Of a stretch of 10,730 nt of DNA, positions 6,715-10,730 are shown piece after piece (within the stretch, counting starts at the first letter, position 1; the number at the start of each line of letters is the position of its first letter). The position numbers and the translations under genes are program-made. The stretch lies in the NCBI GenBank assembly GCA_029250305.1, contig JAQXFM010000312.1, positions 1 to 10,730 of the forward strand, written 5' to 3'. The stretch is from Candidatus Poseidoniaceae archaeon (lineage in GTDB: Archaea; Thermoplasmatota; Poseidoniia; Poseidoniales; Poseidoniaceae). The notes below the pieces were generated by a model, which worked only from the letters and a program-made list of their open reading frames with translations, was not told the DNA's origin and did not search any database.

Positions 6715-8430
6715 ATGGCAAGCGACTTAGATATTGCTCGAGCAGCAACACTCGAACCGATTGAAACCATTGCATGGAAATTAGGGATCTCAAGCCACGA
6801 ACTTCTCCCGATGGGAAGAGGCATGGCCAAAATCACTTGGGAAGCCCTGAGCGAGCGCTTTTCACGACCTCAGGGCAGCCTTGTTCTCGTCACATCTGTC
6901 AACCCCACTCCATTTGGAGAGGGCAAAACAGTGACGACCATCGGACTCACTCAAGCCTTGTGTGCCATTGGCCAATCTGCAACATGTGTGATTCGTGAGC
7001 CATCAATGGGACCAGTGTTTGGCATCAAAGGTGGTGCTGCGGGCGGCGGACAATCCCAAGTTCTCCCAATGGAAGAAATCAACCTCCATTTTACAGGGGA
7101 TTTGCATGCCGTAACTTCGGCACATAACCTTCTTTCAGCCCTTGTCGACAACCACATCAAGCACGGAAATGCAACAAAGTTAGATCCAACTCGTATCTTT
7201 TGGCCAAGGGTCATCGACATGAACGATCGTGCGTTGAGGGACGTCACCGTTGGCCTTGGTGGGCCCGCGAACGGAAACCCACGGCAAGATCGATTTGACA
7301 TCACTGCAGCGAGCGAAGTCATGGCCATTTTGGTCCTTGCAAAAGACTACGCAGATTTGCGAAGCCGTCTTGGTGGCATCGTGGTTGGTCAATCGACAGA
7401 AGGAAACCCTGTCAAAGCAGAAGAGATTGAAGCGGCAGGCGCTATGGCATTGCTGCTAAGAAACGCATTCCTACCAAACTTGGTTCAAACCCTTGAAGGA
7501 AATCCAGCCTTCATCCATGGAGGACCATTCGCCAACATCGCACATGGTAATTCGAGCATCATAGGTGACCGATTGGCGCTTGGCGCTGCAGACATTGTGG
7601 TTACTGAAGCAGGCTTTGGTTCAGACATGGGGGCTGAGAAATTCATGCACATCAAGGCAGCGAACTCGGGTAAAGCCCCAGATTGTGTGGTCATGAACGT
7701 CACCGTTCGTTCCATGAAATTGCATGGTGGTGCCTTTGGTAGCCGCGGTGGCTACCGACCAAGTCGAGAAGAATTGGATGCAGAGGACATTGAAGCAGTG
7801 AAGCGAGGCGCTCAAGGAAACCTCGACCGACACATTCGCAACATGGCCGGATTTGGTATGCCAGTCATCGTATCAATCAATAGATTCACGGCAGACACCG
7901 AGGGAGAACTTGAGGCTTTAACGGCAGCTGCCCGAGCAAGTGGAGCACATGCGGTCACCCTCACAGAAGTCCATGCCAACGGCGGCAAGGGTGGAGAACC
8001 ACTGGCCAAGGCAGTTGTTTCTGCCATTCAAGACCATGTCGCTGCAGGCCGTCCGTTCACACCACTCTTCCTGAAAGATGCCCCTGTGATGGAGAAGGTG
8101 AACGGAATCGCCACACGAATCTACAAGGCAGATGGCGTCGTTGTCGAAGCGAAAGCAAAGAAACAATTGGCAGCGATCGAGTCATGGGGCTATGGGCACC
8201 TTCCCGTGTGCATGGCGAAGACACAATACTCATTCTCACACGATGCAGGCCAACTTGGAGCTCCAGTCGGGTTCACAATTCCCGTCAGGGAGTTCCGCCT
8301 CAACGCTGGGGCAGGTTTCATTGTGGCCGTGCTTGGAAACATGATGACCATGCCAGGTTTGCCAAAGCGACCGGCTGCGGCAGATATGGACATGGATGAA
8401 AACGGCCAATTGACTGGCGTATTCGGGTGA
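6715..8430 (+). CDS. fhs: Formate--tetrahydrofolate ligase
   Basis: This cytosolic enzyme joins formate to tetrahydrofolate using ATP, giving 10-formyl-THF for purine synthesis and other one-carbon reactions. The protein has 571 residues, close to the usual 555-560. Diagnostic motifs are intact: the N-terminal helix pattern DIARAATLEPIETIAWKLGI, the P-loop TPFGEGKT (65-72), EPSMGPVFGIKGGAAGGG (95-112), MEEINLHFTGD (119-129), HGGPFANIAHGNSS in the middle and the C-terminal MPGLPKRPAAADMD signature, ending DENGQLTGVFG. ATG 6715 is chosen because it matches the family start; AAGGT lies 2 nt before it, too close for a good SD. The TGA overlaps the GGTGA motif just before the pelota ATG, so the two genes are probably coupled. 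It implies THF-based one-carbon metabolism rather than a purely methanopterin system. Confidence 0.97.
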   Translation: MASDLDIARAATLEPIETIAWKLGISSHELLPMGRGMAKITWEALSERFSRPQGSLVLVTSVNPTPFGEGKTVTTIGLTQALCAIGQSATCVIREPSMGPVFGIKGGAAGGGQSQVLPMEEINLHFTGDLHAVTSAHNLLSALVDNHIKHGNATKLDPTRIFWPRVIDMNDRALRDVTVGLGGPANGNPRQDRFDITAASEVMAILVLAKDYADLRSRLGGIVVGQSTEGNPVKAEEIEAAGAMALLLRNAFLPNLVQTLEGNPAFIHGGPFANIAHGNSSIIGDRLALGAADIVVTEAGFGSDMGAEKFMHIKAANSGKAPDCVVMNVTVRSMKLHGGAFGSRGGYRPSREELDAEDIEAVKRGAQGNLDRHIRNMAGFGMPVIVSINRFTADTEGELEALTAAARASGAHAVTLTEVHANGGKGGEPLAKAVVSAIQDHVAAGRPFTPLFLKDAPVMEKVNGIATRIYKADGVVVEAKAKKQLAAIESWGYGHLPVCMAKTQYSFSHDAGQLGAPVGFTIPVREFRLNAGAGFIVAVLGNMMTMPGLPKRPAAADMDMDENGQLTGVFG

Positions 8431-8435
8431 ACAGG

Positions 8436-9500
8436 ATGAAAATCTTGAAGCGCGAGCCCACCCTTTGGCGTTTGCGTGTCGAATCCGACGATGATCTCTG
8501 GACGCTCTCACACCTCGCACGCTCGGGCCTCCAATTGGGAATGCTTGGCGAGCGGCGTGACCAAACCACGTCCGGTGAAGAGGGGGGCCGAGCGAAGGTT
8601 GCAGAGCGAAAGAAAATGTGGATTCGACTCAACATAGAATCGACCGAGTACCAACCGTTTAGTAAATTACTCAGAATTCACGGCATCATTGACGAAGCAA
8701 AATTCGACGTGGGGTTGCACCACACTCATGTGATTGAACTCCGAGATGATGTCGAAATCACGGCAGCCACTGCGTTCACCACGGCGGATTACGACCTTTT
8801 GCGTGAGTCTGAAAAGGCGGCGCAGCAGGTGAGCGTCGCTCTAGCAATGGTTGAAACAGACGAGATTGTATTGTTTTACATCACGCCAAGAGGTCTCAAA
8901 GAAGGAGCCACTTGGACAATGCGTGGCGGAGGAAAACGCGGCGACATCAAACAATCTTCTGGAGTCACTGCAACCTTCCGCTCAAATGTCATCAAAGCTG
9001 TCAAAGCCACACTGGATGGGACAACACCGCTTCTTCTCTGTGGGCCAGGGCACGCAAGGGAAACGCTGCTCAAGGAGTTCCAATCATCAGGCGAAGTTCG
9101 ATTCATGAAGTCAATTGCAACTTCGATGGCTGGACGAGCAGGCGCCAATGAACTGCTCCGAGAAGGCTTAGCCGGCGATTTGCTCAGCGAATACGCCATC
9201 ACCAAAGAAACGACGCTGCTGGATGAAGCATGGAAGCGTTTGTCCACCGATGGAGCCGTAGCATATGGGCCGAAGGACCTCATGAGAGCAATGGAGGAAG
9301 GCGCCATTGAGACATTTTTGATCACAGCAGAACTGCTGCGTAGCACAGAGGCATCCATTGGTGGCATGCAATGGTCCACATGGGTCAACGGACTTTCCGC
9401 TATTGGGGCTGACCTGATACAGTGCTCTTCAGACCACGACGCTGGCCAGCAGCTGATTGGAATGGGTGGGGCAATTGCCCTTTTGCGTTACACAATGTGA
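8436..9500 (+). CDS. pelA: Pelota (Dom34/aPelota) ribosome-rescue factor
   Basis: Pelota enters the empty A site of stalled ribosomes and, with aEF1A and ABCE1, splits them; it is an eRF1 relative that lacks the peptide-release GGQ. This 354-residue protein shows the three-domain plan: an Sm-like N-terminal domain (about 1-128, beginning MKILKRE and including SDDDLWTLSHL), an eRF1-like central domain (about 134-255, with VALFYI-type strand IVLFYIT, GGGKRGD and LLLCGPGHARETL) and a C-terminal domain (about 256-354, with ITKETTLLDEAWKRL, AVAYGPKDLMRAMEEGAIETFLI and the final GGAIALLRY). No GGQ is seen, as expected. A GTG at 8427 overlapping the fhs stop is in frame, but ATG 8436 is preferred: family members start M-(K/R)-I, and GGTGA lies 5 nt upstream. 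Being archaeal/eukaryotic in range, it is the best taxonomic marker here. Confidence 0.94.
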   Translation: MKILKREPTLWRLRVESDDDLWTLSHLARSGLQLGMLGERRDQTTSGEEGGRAKVAERKKMWIRLNIESTEYQPFSKLLRIHGIIDEAKFDVGLHHTHVIELRDDVEITAATAFTTADYDLLRESEKAAQQVSVALAMVETDEIVLFYITPRGLKEGATWTMRGGGKRGDIKQSSGVTATFRSNVIKAVKATLDGTTPLLLCGPGHARETLLKEFQSSGEVRFMKSIATSMAGRAGANELLREGLAGDLLSEYAITKETTLLDEAWKRLSTDGAVAYGPKDLMRAMEEGAIETFLITAELLRSTEASIGGMQWSTWVNGLSAIGADLIQCSSDHDAGQQLIGMGGAIALLRYTM

Positions 9501-9504
9501 GGAG
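9499..9504 (+). promoter_or_regulatory. Shine-Dalgarno site overlapping the pelota stop
   Basis: GAGGAG at 9499-9504 overlaps the TGA of pelota (9498-9500) and sits 5 nt before ATG 9510. It is an optimal ribosome binding site and supports the next small gene as real and translationally coupled to pelota. Confidence 0.7.
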
Positions 9505-9509
9505 AAAGA

Positions 9510-9818
9510 ATGAGAATCGTGACCCTTGATGAATTAGGAGATCGCCCACGGCAGGCCATGGCTGGCGCACGTTGGTTGGTCTTGAACGGTTCACAAGTCG
9601 CTCAATCCACTGGCTTGTTGATGTTCACAGAACTTGACGATATTCTCGTGGCTGTCGACCATCGAGGCGCTGTGCCTCAACCAGGCTTATGGCAGCGGGC
9701 CGTCCATTGCATCATGATTGACGGAACAATGGAGGAAGCAGAAGCATTTCGACGCTCCTCAGGCATCACAAAGGTGATCGCTCAGTCAGATGAAGCGATT
9801 GAAACTCACCTATGGTAG
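9510..9818 (+). CDS. Hypothetical 102-residue protein coupled to pelota
   Basis: I do not recognise a family. The protein is short and soluble-looking, with no signal peptide or clear membrane helix. It begins MRIVTLDELGDRP, has alternating hydrophobic strands (ARWLVLNGS, DDILVAVDHRG, AVHCIMIDGT) and ends in a charged region (EEAEAFRRSSGITKVIAQSDEAIE) with a final HLW, suggesting a small alpha/beta fold. Two features argue that it is real: a near-perfect SD overlapping the pelota stop, and a 9-nt gap to that stop. Its stop TAG lies one base from the 3' end of a convergent tRNA gene. Context suggests a role near translation or ribosome rescue, but only as guilt by association. Confidence 0.75.
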   Translation: MRIVTLDELGDRPRQAMAGARWLVLNGSQVAQSTGLLMFTELDDILVAVDHRGAVPQPGLWQRAVHCIMIDGTMEEAEAFRRSSGITKVIAQSDEAIETHLW

Positions 9819-9819
9819 A

Positions 9820-9892
9820 TGGGTCTGGAGGGATTTGAACCCTCGATCAACGCCGTGTAAGGGCGGTGTCATAACCACTAGACCACAGACCC
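9820..9892 (-). tRNA. tRNA-Val (anticodon UAC)
   Basis: On the minus strand the sequence folds as a 73-nt tRNA including the discriminator A at 9820. The acceptor stem is GGGTCTG/CAGACCC (9886-9892 with 9821-9827), the D arm is GTCT...TGAC with GG in the loop, the anticodon loop is CTTACAC (anticodon TAC), the variable loop is TGATC, and the T arm is GAGGG-TTCAAAT-CCCTC. The 3' CCA is not encoded, as is common in archaea. No intron is present. The outermost anticodon-stem pair (27-43) is C-T rather than Watson-Crick, and position 13-22 is T-T. Its 3' end is one base from the stop of the convergent 102-residue gene, and no T-rich terminator follows within that gene. Confidence 0.95.
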
Positions 9893-9934
9893 AGCCCTTC
9901 GTGGAAGCCCCGGTTCTTGAAGCCATTGCAGGAG

Positions 9935-9942
9935 GGTTAACC
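9935..9942. promoter_or_regulatory. Palindromic GGTTAACC in divergent tRNA/cinA gap
   Basis: This perfect 8-bp palindrome lies 43 bp upstream of the tRNA 5' end and 31 bp before the cinA-like ATG, and is the most AT-rich core of the 81-bp gap. It could serve as a shared TATA-like core or a regulator site. The evidence is only position and symmetry. Confidence 0.2.
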
Positions 9943-9973
9943 TCAAAGGCGAAGAGCCGCGCCCTCAGAATGA

Positions 9974-10663
9974 ATGGATGAAGATGACCAAGCGGCCGCT
10001 GCTCGGCTGGTACGCCGCCTCAAAGAGGGTGGCCACACCATCACCGTAGCAGAATCTTGCACTGGAGGATTGCTCGCAAGCGCCTTCACTGATATTGCAG
10101 GTGCCTCGCAATGGTTCAACCAATCATGGGTTACATATTCCAACGAAGCAAAGGTGACTGAACTTGGCGTCAGCCCCGACCTTTTAGAAAAGAAGGGGGC
10201 TGTCTCAGCAGGTGTCGCTATGGCCATGGCACAAGGTGCTGTCAAGCGAGCCAATGCAAGCATTGCCATTTCGATCACCGGCATCGCTGGGCCGTCCAAC
10301 GATGGAACCAATAAAAAAGTCGGTATGGTCTATGTCGGCATTGCCTCCTCAACAAACTGGGCGAACGCAGAATCAACCCAAATTGGCGGCAACAGAGCTG
10401 AAAATAAAATCGCATTCGTTCACTTTGCCCTTCTTACAGCCATCCGTTGCTGGGACGACGCAATGGCCTTGGCTGAGGAGAACAAGCGTGCTGAAGATGA
10501 AGCCTTGATTGCGAAGGCCAAAGCAGAGGCGCTCTTTGAAATTGAACGTGCTCAACGTGATGCCGCGGCACGCGAAGCCACGCCTTGGAAGGACGATGAG
10601 TGGGAAGGCACAGAGGGTCAACCCGCTGAAGATGATGACATCGAAACCGACATCGAGTGGTAA
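9974..10663 (+). CDS. pncC: CinA C-terminal-domain protein (PncC-type NMN amidohydrolase) with charged C-terminal extension
   Basis: PncC converts nicotinamide mononucleotide to nicotinic acid mononucleotide and ammonia, recycling NMN into NAD synthesis. The first 160 or so of 229 residues match the stand-alone CinA C-terminal domain: VAESCTGGLLASAFTDIAGAS (25-45), WVTYSNEAKVTELGV (52-66), KKGAVSAGVAMAMAQGAV (73-90), ITGIAGPSNDGTNKKVGMVYVGIA (101-124) and GGNRAE (138-143). Ser28, Tyr55 and Lys60 have the same mutual spacing as the catalytic Ser, Tyr and Lys I recall for E. coli PncC. No N-terminal molybdopterin-binding CinA domain is present. After about residue 160 comes an unusual extension: a Glu/Ala/Lys-rich helix likely to form a coiled coil (about 162-202), then a Trp-containing acidic tail rich in Asp and Glu. 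ATG 9974 matches the family start; the SD is weak. The gene is divergent from the tRNA. Confidence 0.9.
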   Translation: MDEDDQAAAARLVRRLKEGGHTITVAESCTGGLLASAFTDIAGASQWFNQSWVTYSNEAKVTELGVSPDLLEKKGAVSAGVAMAMAQGAVKRANASIAISITGIAGPSNDGTNKKVGMVYVGIASSTNWANAESTQIGGNRAENKIAFVHFALLTAIRCWDDAMALAEENKRAEDEALIAKAKAEALFEIERAQRDAAAREATPWKDDEWEGTEGQPAEDDDIETDIEW

Positions 10664-10730
10664 TTCACTTTCGCCTTTCAGACCTCACCCACCGGTGTGC
10701 TTTTGGAGGGGCCACGCCACCTTGAGCCCA

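Noticed and set aside
8427..8435. GTG start for Pelota overlapping the fhs stop
   Set aside because: It is possible, but ATG 8436 agrees with the family N-terminus and has GGTGA at good spacing.
8876..9388. A 170-codon minus-strand frame inside pelota
   Set aside because: Composition is Ser/Pro/Val-rich and it lies wholly antisense to the conserved central and C-terminal Pelota domains.
10664..10730. Possible end of a minus-strand gene (stop TGA at 10665-10667) or a new plus-strand gene
   Set aside because: Only about 21 codons are visible, several frames are open by chance over this length, and no motif or ribosome binding site supports either choice.
1..10730. Mobile elements, CRISPR arrays, phage or defence genes
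   Set aside because: No transposase, integrase, nuclease, spaced direct repeats or duplicated tRNA end was seen; the tRNA has no att-like repeat nearby in the window.

Overview
The window looks archaeal. It carries a Pelota (Dom34/aPelota) gene, a family of archaea and eukaryotes, and a tRNA-Val whose 3' CCA is not encoded. Gene ends are tightly packed, and some genes have Shine-Dalgarno (SD) motifs while others have none. The gene mix is a secreted protein with 'PVND'-type cadherin-like repeats, a THF-dependent formate ligase and a flotillin/NfeD pair at medium G+C. This would fit a marine planktonic euryarchaeon such as Poseidoniia (Marine Group II), but that placement is an inference from gene content, not from a marker tree.

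Layout. (1) 1-2709, minus: one long frame with no stop, running off the left edge. It encodes an exported, membrane-anchored protein with an alpha/beta-hydrolase-like domain whose nucleophile-elbow serine appears to be glycine, followed by several Ig/cadherin-like domains and a C-terminal transmembrane helix. (2) 2761-3777, minus: a shikimate dehydrogenase (AroE)-family enzyme upstream of it, probably co-transcribed, with a large insertion in its N-terminal half. (3) 3872-6619, plus, divergent from aroE: four genes in a row, namely two small unrecognised membrane proteins, an NfeD/YuaF-like membrane protein with an OB-fold, and a full flotillin. This looks like a membrane-microdomain operon. 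Inverted repeats lie on both sides of the NfeD-like gene. (4) 6715-9818, plus: formate-tetrahydrofolate ligase, Pelota and a 102-residue protein of unknown family, each start at or within about 10 nt of the previous stop. (5) 9820-9892, minus: tRNA-Val(UAC), ending one base from the stop of the 102-residue gene. (6) 9974-10663, plus: a stand-alone CinA C-terminal-domain (PncC-type) amidohydrolase with an extra charged helix and acidic tail. The last 67 bases hold nothing I can assign.

How the genes fit together. The flotillin block is the clearest functional unit: NfeD-like proteins are known partners of SPFH proteins in membrane scaffolds, and the two small membrane proteins are candidate new components. 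The fhs-pelota-unknown block joins one-carbon metabolism to ribosome rescue, probably by operon packing rather than pathway logic, although the 102-residue protein translated right after Pelota may be a partner. aroE (aromatic amino acid synthesis) and pncC (pyridine nucleotide recycling) are ordinary housekeeping functions. No mobile element, CRISPR array or integration scar was seen.
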